From contig WFOJ01000145.1 of the NCBI GenBank assembly GCA_015488125.1, positions 1-13,551 on the forward strand: a DNA stretch of 13,551 nucleotides. The letters are read 5' to 3'. Below the pieces are notes generated by a model. That model was given only the letters and a program-made list of their open reading frames with translations. It did no database searches and had not been told where the DNA came from. Positions 1 through 7,959 of this stretch are shown here, piece after piece (position 1 is the first letter of the stretch; each line of letters opens with the position of its first letter). Origin of the DNA: Mariprofundaceae bacterium (GTDB lineage: Bacteria > Pseudomonadota > Zetaproteobacteria > Mariprofundales > Mariprofundaceae). The translations under genes and the position numbers were made by a program.

Positions 1-1098
1 ACAACACACTATAATGCTGATCGTTTGGTCAACCCCATTTCCTTTCCCTCTGTGCTTAGCCGCAGCTTGTTTGATAAAAACACCTACGGTATTGGTGCTT
101 CTTATACCTTACCCGTAGATATTGATGGTCGTATTGCAGCCAAAGTTCATGAACAACAACACCTTAGCAGGGCAGCGTTGCAGGGAGCCGCACAGACTCG
201 ATTATCATTGTTTGCGCAAACGGTTGTCTTATATCGTGGCCTGCAACGCCTTGAGGGAATCAAAAAAGCACATATCGCGCATTTAAAAGCTCTCCGGAAG
301 CATCAAAAAGTTACCGCTATATCGGTGAAGGTAGGGCGCGTTGCAGCCGTGGAGTTGTTGCGCATTGAAGCGGAGATACAATCCGTTAAAGGTTTATTGG
401 CAGGTGTGAATGGTAGCGAAGTGCGCTTGCGCGCTGCTTTGGCAGCGTTGCTTAACCAAACCGATTTTTCTGATCCACTGGTGACTTTAAGCAATCCACC
501 CGCGCATGTATTTTCAGATGCTACTGACGACAGCGCATTACAAGACAGACCAGACCTACAAGCAGAGCAAAGCATTATTCATGCAGAAAATGAAAACCTT
601 AAAGGTACGAAGCATGAATGGTTCCCCAGTTTGGCTTTGCATGCCGAAAGCTTCCGCAACCAAGGTTATACGGCCAATGGTGCAAACACATGGAGCATCA
701 GTGTGCAACTGCACTGGCAGTTTTGGGATGGTGGCAGGCGAACTGCCAGTGCCGATCGTGTGCAAGCCAACAGAGAAGCAGCACGACAACAGTACCACAA
801 CACGCTGAATCAGGCTCGTGCGGATTTGCAATCGGCAATGGCCGATTGGCAGGCCGCGTCACAGCAGTATCAGGCGGCAAGCTCTGGTTTGCATGCCGCC
901 CGTGAGACAGAGCGTATTCAATCCGATCGCTTTGCCAGTGGTCGTATTTCAGCCGTTGACTTGATTGATGCCGAAGCTGCGCTTGCACGAGCCAAAGCTG
1001 ACCAAACCACTGCCCTTGCCAACTGGTGGCTGGCCGATGACCAGCTTTATTTGGTACAAGGAAAAACCCCCTCGGCGTATGCCCAAACAGGAGAGTAG
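1..1098 (+). CDS. Outer-membrane efflux factor, TolC family (5' end outside window)
   Basis: This is the outer-membrane channel of a tripartite efflux pump. It would form a trimeric beta-barrel and alpha-helical tunnel that carries substrates from the adaptor and pump across the periplasm and outer membrane. The frame is open from base 1 and runs to a TAG at 1096-1098. The 365 visible residues are shorter than the usual 420-480 of the family, so the true start lies to the left; the TTG at 25 is not a convincing start. The visible part holds long Ala/Gln/Glu/Arg-rich helices and the second-half motif D-R-P-D-L near visible residues 183-187. A WFPSL strand segment follows, then a coiled-coil pair containing the phrase FASGRISAVDLIDAEAALA, typical of the OEP domain. 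The adaptor starts two bases after the stop. Substrate cannot be told from sequence. Confidence 0.9.
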   Translation, partial: TTHYNADRLVNPISFPSVLSRSLFDKNTYGIGASYTLPVDIDGRIAAKVHEQQHLSRAALQGAAQTRLSLFAQTVVLYRGLQRLEGIKKAHIAHLKALRKHQKVTAISVKVGRVAAVELLRIEAEIQSVKGLLAGVNGSEVRLRAALAALLNQTDFSDPLVTLSNPPAHVFSDATDDSALQDRPDLQAEQSIIHAENENLKGTKHEWFPSLALHAESFRNQGYTANGANTWSISVQLHWQFWDGGRRTASADRVQANREAARQQYHNTLNQARADLQSAMADWQAASQQYQAASSGLHAARETERIQSDRFASGRISAVDLIDAEAALARAKADQTTALANWWLADDQLYLVQGKTPSAYAQTGE

Positions 1099-1100
1099 TT

Positions 1101-2225
1101 ATGCTTACAATAAAAAAAAGATGGTATCTGTTGCTTATTCCCCTGCTTGCAGGAGGAACAGCCGCATTACTTCACTCGCGTGTAAAACATATCGATGATA
1201 AGCCCGTGATGGTGACTACGCCTTGGGCATTGAATACTGCCACCGTGCGTGAGGGGCGTATCAGCCAGGGGTTTCCTGCGCTCGGCAAGGTGGTTAGTTC
1301 AAGTGAGGTGCGGATTATTCCACAGATCAGTGGAACGATTTTAGCGATGGGACCACGCGCTGGTGGCATGGTGTATAAGGGCGATCTTTTGGTGCATCTG
1401 GATACACGGGCATTGGAAGCCGAGGCAGACTCGTTAAAAGCCAGGTTAGCCAGTGCGGTAGCAGTTGCAAAAAATAACCGTAACGAATTGCAACGTGAAC
1501 GGCATTTATTGGAAGAAGGCGGCTCTTCGGCATCGGCAGTGGAGTTACGACAAACGCGCCTGCATTCAGATCAGGCCAATATTGCAGCGTTAAAAAAACA
1601 GCTTGAAGCATTGCAAGTGAAAATATCTTATGGTCATATTGTATCGCCCATCAACGGCCGTATTGCTAAACGGTTGGCTGAACCTGGTGATGCAGCCTTC
1701 CCTGCCAAACCCATTTACACATTAACCGCAGAGCAAGGTGGTCGCGTGGTTGTGCCTGTGCCGTTGGATACGATTACCCATATTCAAACGGGTGGCGAGG
1801 TTATACTCACCCTCGGTGAGCAGCGTATGGCCGCGACGATTACCCGCATTAACCCATCGTTGGATGCCTTGGCCATGGGTAGCCTGGAAATTGATTTGCC
1901 CAAACGCCCTTTTAATTTGCCTGCGGGTGCGCCCATTGCTGTTCAGGTAATTACATCGACGGCGACAGGGCTTATTGTGCCAGTGAATAGTTTGCGACCA
2001 GCAAAACAGGGTGTGAAACGCATGTTATTTGCCGTGGCTAGGCAGCCAAAGCCGCATGTTCAATTGTTACCCGTTGATGTTTCGGTGTGCAATAAATCAG
2101 ATTGTGTAGTGGAAGGTGACTTGGCTGCCGATACGCATGTGGTCGTTGCCCATGGCAGCGTGTTGCTGCAACTGCATGATGGTGATTCGATTGTGTGGCA
2201 GCCGCAACACGGTGAACAGCCATGA
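1101..2225 (+). CDS. RND efflux periplasmic adaptor (membrane fusion protein, HlyD/AcrA type)
   Basis: This protein bridges the inner-membrane pump and the outer-membrane channel in the periplasm. The ATG at 1101 sits five bases after an AGGAGA Shine-Dalgarno (1089-1094) that lies in the end of the preceding gene. The 374 residues begin with a short basic segment (KKR, 5-7) and a hydrophobic stretch (9-24), so an N-terminal membrane anchor or signal sequence is likely. There is no obvious lipobox Cys. The first half of the lipoyl domain covers about 67-100 (P-Q-I-S-G near 74-78). A helical hairpin follows at about 102-172, and the second lipoyl half at about 176-197 (S-P-I-N-G-R-I). Beta-barrel and membrane-proximal domains fill the rest. 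Two Cys near the end (VCNKSDC) could form a disulfide. It overlaps the pump gene by ATGA, suggesting translational coupling. Confidence 0.93.
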   Translation: MLTIKKRWYLLLIPLLAGGTAALLHSRVKHIDDKPVMVTTPWALNTATVREGRISQGFPALGKVVSSSEVRIIPQISGTILAMGPRAGGMVYKGDLLVHLDTRALEAEADSLKARLASAVAVAKNNRNELQRERHLLEEGGSSASAVELRQTRLHSDQANIAALKKQLEALQVKISYGHIVSPINGRIAKRLAEPGDAAFPAKPIYTLTAEQGGRVVVPVPLDTITHIQTGGEVILTLGEQRMAATITRINPSLDALAMGSLEIDLPKRPFNLPAGAPIAVQVITSTATGLIVPVNSLRPAKQGVKRMLFAVARQPKPHVQLLPVDVSVCNKSDCVVEGDLAADTHVVVAHGSVLLQLHDGDSIVWQPQHGEQP

Positions 2226-5200
2226 GTTTCGCCGAAAACTTACTTTCCAGGCCCCATGCTATTTTGGCAGGTACGATTGCCTTTATGATACTGGGGGTGA
2301 TTGGCTTTTTTTCCATCCCTACCAACTTGTTCCCCGATACCAACCGTCCATCGGTATCGGTTGTGGTGCAATGGCCAGGGGCAATGACCACCGATATAGC
2401 CAACGAAGTCACCCACCCGCTGGAAGTGCGCTTATCTTCTATCGACGGTGTGCGGCGTGTTACTTCCACCTCACGCGATGAAGTATCGGCTGTGCAGGTG
2501 GAGTTTGAATACGATAACGATATCAATACCGCAGCCAATGCCGTGACGACCGAACTCTCGCGGATACGCGGGCAGTTGCCCAAGGGGATCCATGAACCGT
2601 TGATTTTCAAAATCACCGATGCTGCCCATGCCGCGATGGTGCTAGCTGTGAGACCTGCCAAAGATTCGGGCTTATCAATGGGGCAGGTGCGGCGCATAGC
2701 CGAAAACCAACTGCGTGATACGCTGCTAAACCTGCCAGGTATTGCCGATGCCGAGGTCTTTGGCGGTGCAATTCGGCAAGTAGCGGTGGATTTAGACCGT
2801 GATCGTTTGCAGGCGCATCAGCTGGCTGTGGGGCAGGTGATTGCTGCATTGGCTGGCTCGAATATTTCACAACCTGCGGGCATGGTCTACCAAAATGGCA
2901 GTCGATTCTTGCTGACTGCACAAGCATTATCAGCGACACCTGAGGATATAGCGGCTATTTTAGTGCCATTAAAAAATGGTGCTTACGTGCGTGTTGGCGA
3001 CCTTGGCTCTGTGGATTGGGGGGTGGCTGACCCATCGTCGCTTTACCACGGTAATGGTAGTCCTGCTGTTGCCGTATCGCTGCTGCGTTCTGAAAAAGGT
3101 TTCACCAAGCCTGTGATTGATGCCGTCGATGCGAATCTTTCCAGGGTGCAAGCAGCCTTCCCTAATCTGGATATACGTATTGCCGATACACAAGGGCGAA
3201 TTATCGATTTAACGGTGGATAATATGCTTGATTCGCTGCGTGATGCAGTGATTATGACATTGATTGTAATTTTACTGTTTCTTGGCAATTCTCGCGCTGC
3301 GCTGGTGGTGGCAATATCGCTGCCGCTGTCTTACTTGCTGACCTTTGCCATTTTGTGGTGGATTGGTTTTGAATTCGATATGGTCACCCTATCAGCCATT
3401 ATTATTGCCGTGGGCTTGTTGGCCGATGATGTGGTGGTGGTGATGGAAAATATTGAGCGACGTATGCGCGAGATGGGCGAGGCAGGCAAGACTGCTGCGG
3501 TACGCGGGCTTGATGAAATTCTTATGGCCGATACATCAGGTACGGTGAGTACCATTCTTGTGTTGCTGCCGATTATGTTTATTGGTGGCTATGTGCAGAC
3601 GGTGTTACGGCCATTAACGGTGACGCTATCGGTGGCGTTGTTTGCCTCACTGGTGGTATCGGTCACCATGATCCCGTTGTTTGCCCCTAAAATCATCAAG
3701 CCTGATACCCGTGACCCATTGGCCTGGTTGTTGAATCCATTTACCCGCTATGTCATGGAGCCCATCAAGCGTGGCTATGTGCGGCTGGTTGATTGGGGTA
3801 TAGATCACCGTTGGTTTGTTTTTGTATTGTTCCTTGCCTTGTTTGTGGCTTCTGCTTCGCAACTGCGCTTTCAAGGCCGTGAGCTGATGCCGTTGATGGA
3901 CACAGGTATTTCTCAAATTCGTTTTGAGGCCGCTGCGGATACCGATGATCAGGCGATGGAAAAGTTATTAACGCAAGTGGAAACAGCGATTAAAAGTGAA
4001 CTCTCTCCTGGTTGGTTTATTTCGATGTCCAGCGTGGTTGGTGCTGAAGCAGGCGTGAAATCATTTGGTGCAGCGCGTTTGTTGCAGCAAGGTGAGGTGA
4101 CCTTAAATATTGTTGATCGTTTTCATCGTGATCGTAGTCTGGCGGATATTAACCAGGCCATTCAGCAACGCTTGCATCATATTCCTGGCCTTATCTCTGC
4201 AAATGTCTCGGCCTTTGGTGCAACACCGCTATCATCCATTCGCGCAAATATTGATATATTGATCAAAGGGCCAGATCCGATGGTTCTAAGTGACCTGGCC
4301 GATCAAGTGATGCAACGCCTGCAATCGGTGCATGGCTTAACAGGCATTGAGCGGACATGGCAAGCGCATTCAAAACGCATTGCACTGAATGTTGACCCCG
4401 CCAAAGCGCGTTTGTATGGCTTGGTAGCTGGCGATATTGCGGCACAAGTGGCGGTAGCGGTTGGCGGTGCGCCAGCGGGTACTTTACGCATGGCAGGGGA
4501 AAATGCTATTCCTGTATGGGTTCGCCTTAAAAAAGATCAACGTGCCGATTTAGCAAGCATCCGTGCAATCAATATTCGTACCAGGAACGGGCAGTTTGTG
4601 CCACTAACCTCACTGGCTAAACCTACGATAATGAGCGCACCAACGGCGCAAACGCATCAGTATTTAGAGCCAACCATTGATGTGCTAGGCTGGCGTCAGA
4701 ACGTTGCGGTTACCGCCTTGCACGATGAAGCGATGGCGGCACTGGCTGATATTGATCTGCCGCATGGTTACAGCATCCATGATGAAGGCGAATACAAGCA
4801 GCTATCTGAATCAGCCCAGCGTTTGTTTAAGGCGATTGGCTTAGGGATGGTGCTGCTGTATCTGATGCTGGTGGTGACCTTTCGCTCCTTCCTTGACCCT
4901 GTGACCATTATGGCATGCCTGCCACTGGCCGTAATTGGTGCGGCATTTGGTATTATTTTGGGTGGTAAGTTTCTTTCTATGCCTGGTCAAATGGGCCTGA
5001 TTTTATTGATGGGGATTGTTGTCAACAATGGGATTCTTCTGGTCGATTTTGCCAAACAAGCCTTGCAAGAAGGTACACCGTTACGACAAGCAATACTGGA
5101 TTCGGTCGCCAAACGTACCCGTCCCATTTTGATGACCGCTACAGCCTCTGCTGTAGGTATGATTCCGCTGGCGATGGAGTGGGCAGTTGGCATTGAACGG

Positions 5201-5350
5201 CTATCACCACTGGCCTTTGTTGCCATTGGTGGCTTGATTGCCGGTACATTTCTGACACTGTTGGCGGTTCCGGTGTTGTTTTATTCGATTGAGAAGATGC
5301 GCCACAGAAAAGGAGAAAAAAACCATCGTGAACATGCATCTGATGAATGA
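2222..5350 (+). CDS. RND efflux pump, inner-membrane permease (AcrB/MdtB-like)
   Basis: This is a proton-driven drug/solute exporter of the resistance-nodulation-division superfamily, working as a trimer in the inner membrane. Its 1042 residues match the full family length. It has TM1 at about 13-32, a large periplasmic domain, TM2-6 at about 340-500, TM7 near 530-548, a second periplasmic domain and TM8-12 from about 870. Proton-relay residues are visible: D402 and D403 in TM4 (G-L-L-A-D-D), R965, and T972 (R-P-I-L-M-T), corresponding by motif to AcrB D407, D408, R971 and T978. The AcrB Lys940 position is Asn935 (V-V-N-N-G-I-L-L). The absence of the metal-efflux signature and the overall pattern favour a multidrug or organic substrate, but substrate is not predictable. 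It overlaps the adaptor by four bases, and the next gene starts inside its last 23 bases. Confidence 0.95.
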   Translation: MSFAENLLSRPHAILAGTIAFMILGVIGFFSIPTNLFPDTNRPSVSVVVQWPGAMTTDIANEVTHPLEVRLSSIDGVRRVTSTSRDEVSAVQVEFEYDNDINTAANAVTTELSRIRGQLPKGIHEPLIFKITDAAHAAMVLAVRPAKDSGLSMGQVRRIAENQLRDTLLNLPGIADAEVFGGAIRQVAVDLDRDRLQAHQLAVGQVIAALAGSNISQPAGMVYQNGSRFLLTAQALSATPEDIAAILVPLKNGAYVRVGDLGSVDWGVADPSSLYHGNGSPAVAVSLLRSEKGFTKPVIDAVDANLSRVQAAFPNLDIRIADTQGRIIDLTVDNMLDSLRDAVIMTLIVILLFLGNSRAALVVAISLPLSYLLTFAILWWIGFEFDMVTLSAIIIAVGLLADDVVVVMENIERRMREMGEAGKTAAVRGLDEILMADTSGTVSTILVLLPIMFIGGYVQTVLRPLTVTLSVALFASLVVSVTMIPLFAPKIIKPDTRDPLAWLLNPFTRYVMEPIKRGYVRLVDWGIDHRWFVFVLFLALFVASASQLRFQGRELMPLMDTGISQIRFEAAADTDDQAMEKLLTQVETAIKSELSPGWFISMSSVVGAEAGVKSFGAARLLQQGEVTLNIVDRFHRDRSLADINQAIQQRLHHIPGLISANVSAFGATPLSSIRANIDILIKGPDPMVLSDLADQVMQRLQSVHGLTGIERTWQAHSKRIALNVDPAKARLYGLVAGDIAAQVAVAVGGAPAGTLRMAGENAIPVWVRLKKDQRADLASIRAINIRTRNGQFVPLTSLAKPTIMSAPTAQTHQYLEPTIDVLGWRQNVAVTALHDEAMAALADIDLPHGYSIHDEGEYKQLSESAQRLFKAIGLGMVLLYLMLVVTFRSFLDPVTIMACLPLAVIGAAFGIILGGKFLSMPGQMGLILLMGIVVNNGILLVDFAKQALQEGTPLRQAILDSVAKRTRPILMTATASAVGMIPLAMEWAVGIERLSPLAFVAIGGLIAGTFLTLLAVPVLFYSIEKMRHRKGEKNHREHASDE

Positions 5351-6045
5351 ACATATCAACAGGGGATGTGCCGAGAGCGAGATATGGAGTGATCTGCTAC
5401 GCCTGAATGGGGCGGAGATTCTGGAGCTGGGTTGCGGCGCGGCCGCAACTGACGCACCAGATTGCTGCCAGTGACGATGATTGCAGGGTAACGGCGATGG
5501 AGGTGGATGCGATTCAGCACGCCAGAAACCTTCAGATCACGGACTTGCCGAATGTTCGCTTTGTGGTTGGTGGTGCAGAAGCCATACCGGCGGAGGATGA
5601 CAGCTTTGATATCGTGCTGATGTTCAAATCACTGCATCATGTGCCGTTGGTACAACTGGACAGGGCGATGGATGAGATTCGGCGGGTGCTCAGACCGGGT
5701 GGTTACGCCTATATCTCCGAGCCGGTCTTTGCCGGGGATTTCAACGACATTCTGCGTCAGTTTCATGATGAAGAGCAGGTACGCAAGGCAGCCTTTGCCG
5801 CCGTGAAGCGTGCGGTGGAGGATGGTCGTTTCACGCTGGTGACGGAACGCTTTTTTCTCAGCCCGATGCATTTTGCCGATTTTGCAGCCTTTGAAGCAAA
5901 GGTGATCGGCGTTACCCATTCACAGCATCAGCTATCTGCGGCGGTCTATGCGTCGGTGCGGTGCGATTTTCACAAGGCAATGCGTGAAGATGGCGCGCAC
6001 TTTCTCATGCCGATGCGGGTGGATCTGCTCACCAGCGTGAAATAA
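5328..6045 (+). pseudogene. Class I SAM-dependent methyltransferase, interrupted by a +1 frameshift
   Basis: This is a small-molecule methyltransferase of the Methyltransf_11/UbiE-like fold, broken in this sequence. The first part (frame of 5328) gives EHINRGCAESEIW followed by the SAM-binding motif I, ILELGCGAA, and then stops at 5472. The rest of the domain continues one frame later as QLTHQIAASDDD. It includes the acidic loop AMEVD, motif SFDIVLMFKSLHH (about residues 92-104 of the joined protein) and RRVLRPGGYAYISEP (about 117-131). Removing one base within GCGGCCGC (5439-5446) restores a continuous protein of 238 residues, so the site is precise. I chose GTG 5328 because of an AGGAG at 5311-5315; ATG 5334 or 5343 are alternatives. 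It overlaps the pump end by 23 bases and the MarC start by one base. A sequencing error is possible, and if so the gene is intact. Methyl acceptor unknown. Confidence 0.85.
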
Positions 6046-6677
6046 TGCAGGATATGTCTTTCATGCTGTTGCTGATCGGCCTGCTGGCGATTGTCAACCC
6101 GCTTGGTGCATTGCCTGTTTTTTTATCCATGTCGGATCAAGAAAACCCTGAGGCAGATATGCGCACCATCAATCGGGCAACCACTGCTGTTGCATGTATT
6201 TTACTGGCCGCAGCGTGGACGGGAGAATGGCTGCTGAACTTTTTTGGTATTACCATTGATGCTTTCCGTGCCGGTGGCGGGTTGTTGATTATCCTGATGG
6301 GGATCTCCATGTTGCACGGCAGGCAAAGCCATGTGCAGCATGGATCCGGTGAAGCAAAGGAAATCGAAGAAAAAGAAGATATTTCAGTTGTTCCACTGGC
6401 GATGCCGTTAATGGCTGGCCCCGGTTCAATCAGCCTGGTGATTCTGGATGCCAACAAAATACATTCATGGACAGGCGAACTGATGCTCGCATGCGCCATC
6501 ATTGCTGTTGCAGCCGTTGTCTGGCTGGTGTTGGTGATTGCAGAAAAAATGCACGATAAGCTCGGCACCATCGGTTTGAATATTGCAACCCGTATTATGG
6601 GGCTTATTCTCACGGCGATTGGTGTTCAGTTTATGAGTGATGGCATTAAGGGACTGTTTCCCGGGCTGGCGGCATGA
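6045..6677 (+). CDS. MarC-family integral membrane protein (UPF0056, YchE/YhgN-like)
   Basis: This is a 210-residue inner-membrane protein of the MarC family. The family's function is unsettled: the old link to multiple antibiotic resistance in E. coli was withdrawn, and a transporter role is suspected. About six membrane segments are visible (roughly 4-28, 45-66, 74-90, 117-135, 146-167 and 178-198). Family motifs present are N-P-L-G at 18-21, F-R-A-G-G-G at 74-79 and P-L-A-M-P-L-M-A-G-P-G-S-I at 117-129. An acidic, Lys-rich cytosolic loop (about 101-113, EAKEIEEKED) separates the two halves. The ATG overlaps the preceding TAA by one base (TAATG), and the stop overlaps the next ATG (ATGA), so it is read within a coupled operon. 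Length and motif order are normal for the family. Confidence 0.93.
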   Translation: MQDMSFMLLLIGLLAIVNPLGALPVFLSMSDQENPEADMRTINRATTAVACILLAAAWTGEWLLNFFGITIDAFRAGGGLLIILMGISMLHGRQSHVQHGSGEAKEIEEKEDISVVPLAMPLMAGPGSISLVILDANKIHSWTGELMLACAIIAVAAVVWLVLVIAEKMHDKLGTIGLNIATRIMGLILTAIGVQFMSDGIKGLFPGLAA

Positions 6678-7507
6678 AGCAACATCTGGCACAGTGTTGT
6701 CAGCAACCGGAACGCTCAGGCCCCCGTCAACGCCTGAACACCTGGCTGTTTGATTTGACCAACCCCGTCGGCAAGCGTCTCAACCTGACGATTATGGCCA
6801 TGATTTTGTGCGGCGCATTCGTATCCATGCTGGAAACGTTGCACCATGTCACAGACACCTGGGAATCCGTCATCTATGGCCTCAGTCTGCTGGTGACTGG
6901 TCTCTTCAGTATTGAGTATTTCCTTCGCATCTATGCGGCGAAGAATCCACTTCGTTACATATTCAGTTTCTATGGACTGATTGATTTGCTTGCCGTGCTT
7001 CCTGCTTATGTTGCCGGGGATTTCAACAGCACCATAAGATTGTTGCGCGTGTTTCGCTTGTTGAAGCTGATACGGTATCTGAGAGCCCTGGAACTGTTTA
7101 TCGCTTCTTTACAGGATGCCCTGGAAAGTATGCTGGTGAGCCTGATTGCTATTGCCATTGTTGTTCTGCTTGGCGGTAATCTCATTTATTATCTGGAGCC
7201 GGTCAGCGTTCATAATGCCTTTGAGGGCGCATGGTGGGCACTGGTGACCATGACTACTGTTGGCTACGGGGATATTGTCCCCCATACCCCGTATGGCCAG
7301 CTTGTCGCCTCTCTTCTGATGCTTTTCGGCCTTGGCATGTTTGCCATGCTGACCGGTATTATTTCTATCAAGGTTGCGCATGTGTTGTCGCAGAAAGCTC
7401 CCTGCCCGCATTGTCAACGTCCACTGGATGCGACTTCCGTCTATTGTAATTTCTGCGGTGTAAATATTGATGAATTTAAAAAACAAAGTGAGAAGAAACA
7501 GTCATGA
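6674..7507 (+). CDS. Voltage-gated K+ channel with C-terminal zinc ribbon
   Basis: This is a six-transmembrane potassium channel subunit, acting as a tetramer in the inner membrane. Its 277 residues contain S1 (about 37-53), S2 and S3 (about 65-86 and 98-114) and an S4 voltage sensor with positive charges at every third position (R122, R125, R128, K131, R134, R137). S5 (about 153-173) is followed by a pore helix and the selectivity filter T-V-G-Y-G-D at 195-200, diagnostic of K+ channels. S6 lies at about 208-235. The tail carries two Cys pairs, C244-x2-C247 and C258-x2-C261, forming a zinc ribbon, then a Lys-rich end. A soluble metal-binding tail directly after S6 could assemble the tetramer or sense metal or redox state (inference). 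Its start overlaps MarC and its stop overlaps the epsilon subunit, each by ATGA. Confidence 0.95.
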   Translation: MKQHLAQCCQQPERSGPRQRLNTWLFDLTNPVGKRLNLTIMAMILCGAFVSMLETLHHVTDTWESVIYGLSLLVTGLFSIEYFLRIYAAKNPLRYIFSFYGLIDLLAVLPAYVAGDFNSTIRLLRVFRLLKLIRYLRALELFIASLQDALESMLVSLIAIAIVVLLGGNLIYYLEPVSVHNAFEGAWWALVTMTTVGYGDIVPHTPYGQLVASLLMLFGLGMFAMLTGIISIKVAHVLSQKAPCPHCQRPLDATSVYCNFCGVNIDEFKKQSEKKQS

Positions 7508-7959
7508 AATGTATGAGCGTACTGGTGGCAACGGCTGAACAGGAGATTTTCAGGGGAAATGCAGCCATGCTGATTGCACCAAGCATGCAGGGTGAACTGG
7601 CTGTTCTGCCCGGACATGCCCCCTTACTGGCCATGTTGCGGCCAGGAGAAGTACGCATAGATTGCCCGGCAGATGGTAGCGGCGAACCATGCGAATCAAC
7701 TGATGTGGTGGTTTTTGGCGGCTTTCTCGAAGTTCAGCCAAATGCAGTGATTATCCTGGCGGATGCTGTTGAGCGAGCAGAAGATATTGATGCAGCACAG
7801 GCGAGAGAAGCGGCTGATAATGCAAGAAAACTGATTTCTTCGCCGGATAAGGAAGTGGCGGTCAAGGCAATGCTGGATCTGGAGGTGGCCATCGCCAAGC
7901 TGCGTGTGGCGCGCAAAAACAGCAAGGAATCCTTCCTGAAACCGTCACGGAGAAGCTGA
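7504..7959 (+). CDS. atpC: F1 ATP synthase epsilon subunit, orphan copy
   Basis: Epsilon links the F1 catalytic head to the c-ring rotor and, in bacteria, inhibits ATP hydrolysis. The 151-residue protein has the full fold. The N-terminal beta-sandwich (about 1-90) carries the family signatures Q-G-E-L-A-V-L-P-G-H-A-P-L-L (29-42), R-P-G-E-V-R-I (46-52) and G-G-F-L-E-V-Q-P-N (72-80). Two C-terminal helices follow (about 92-140). Two features differ from typical copies. A loop insertion at about 53-67 contains C54 and C63. The ATP-binding motif I/L-D-x-x-R-A of well-studied epsilons reads I-D-A-A-Q-A (95-100), with Gln for Arg. No other ATP synthase gene lies in the window, so this is a stand-alone copy inside a membrane-protein operon. 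A second, standard atp operon presumably exists elsewhere. The start overlaps the channel stop by four bases. Confidence 0.93.
   Translation: MKCMSVLVATAEQEIFRGNAAMLIAPSMQGELAVLPGHAPLLAMLRPGEVRIDCPADGSGEPCESTDVVVFGGFLEVQPNAVIILADAVERAEDIDAAQAREAADNARKLISSPDKEVAVKAMLDLEVAIAKLRVARKNSKESFLKPSRRS

Noticed and set aside
2038..2697. Minus-strand open frame of 219 codons opposite the adaptor and pump
   Set aside because: It is antisense to two well-supported genes, resembles no family, and shows a low-complexity composition expected from the complement.
5439..5446. GCGGCCGC (NotI-type site) as a cloning or chimera junction
   Set aside because: The same methyltransferase domain continues on both sides with only one base out of frame, so no foreign sequence is joined here.
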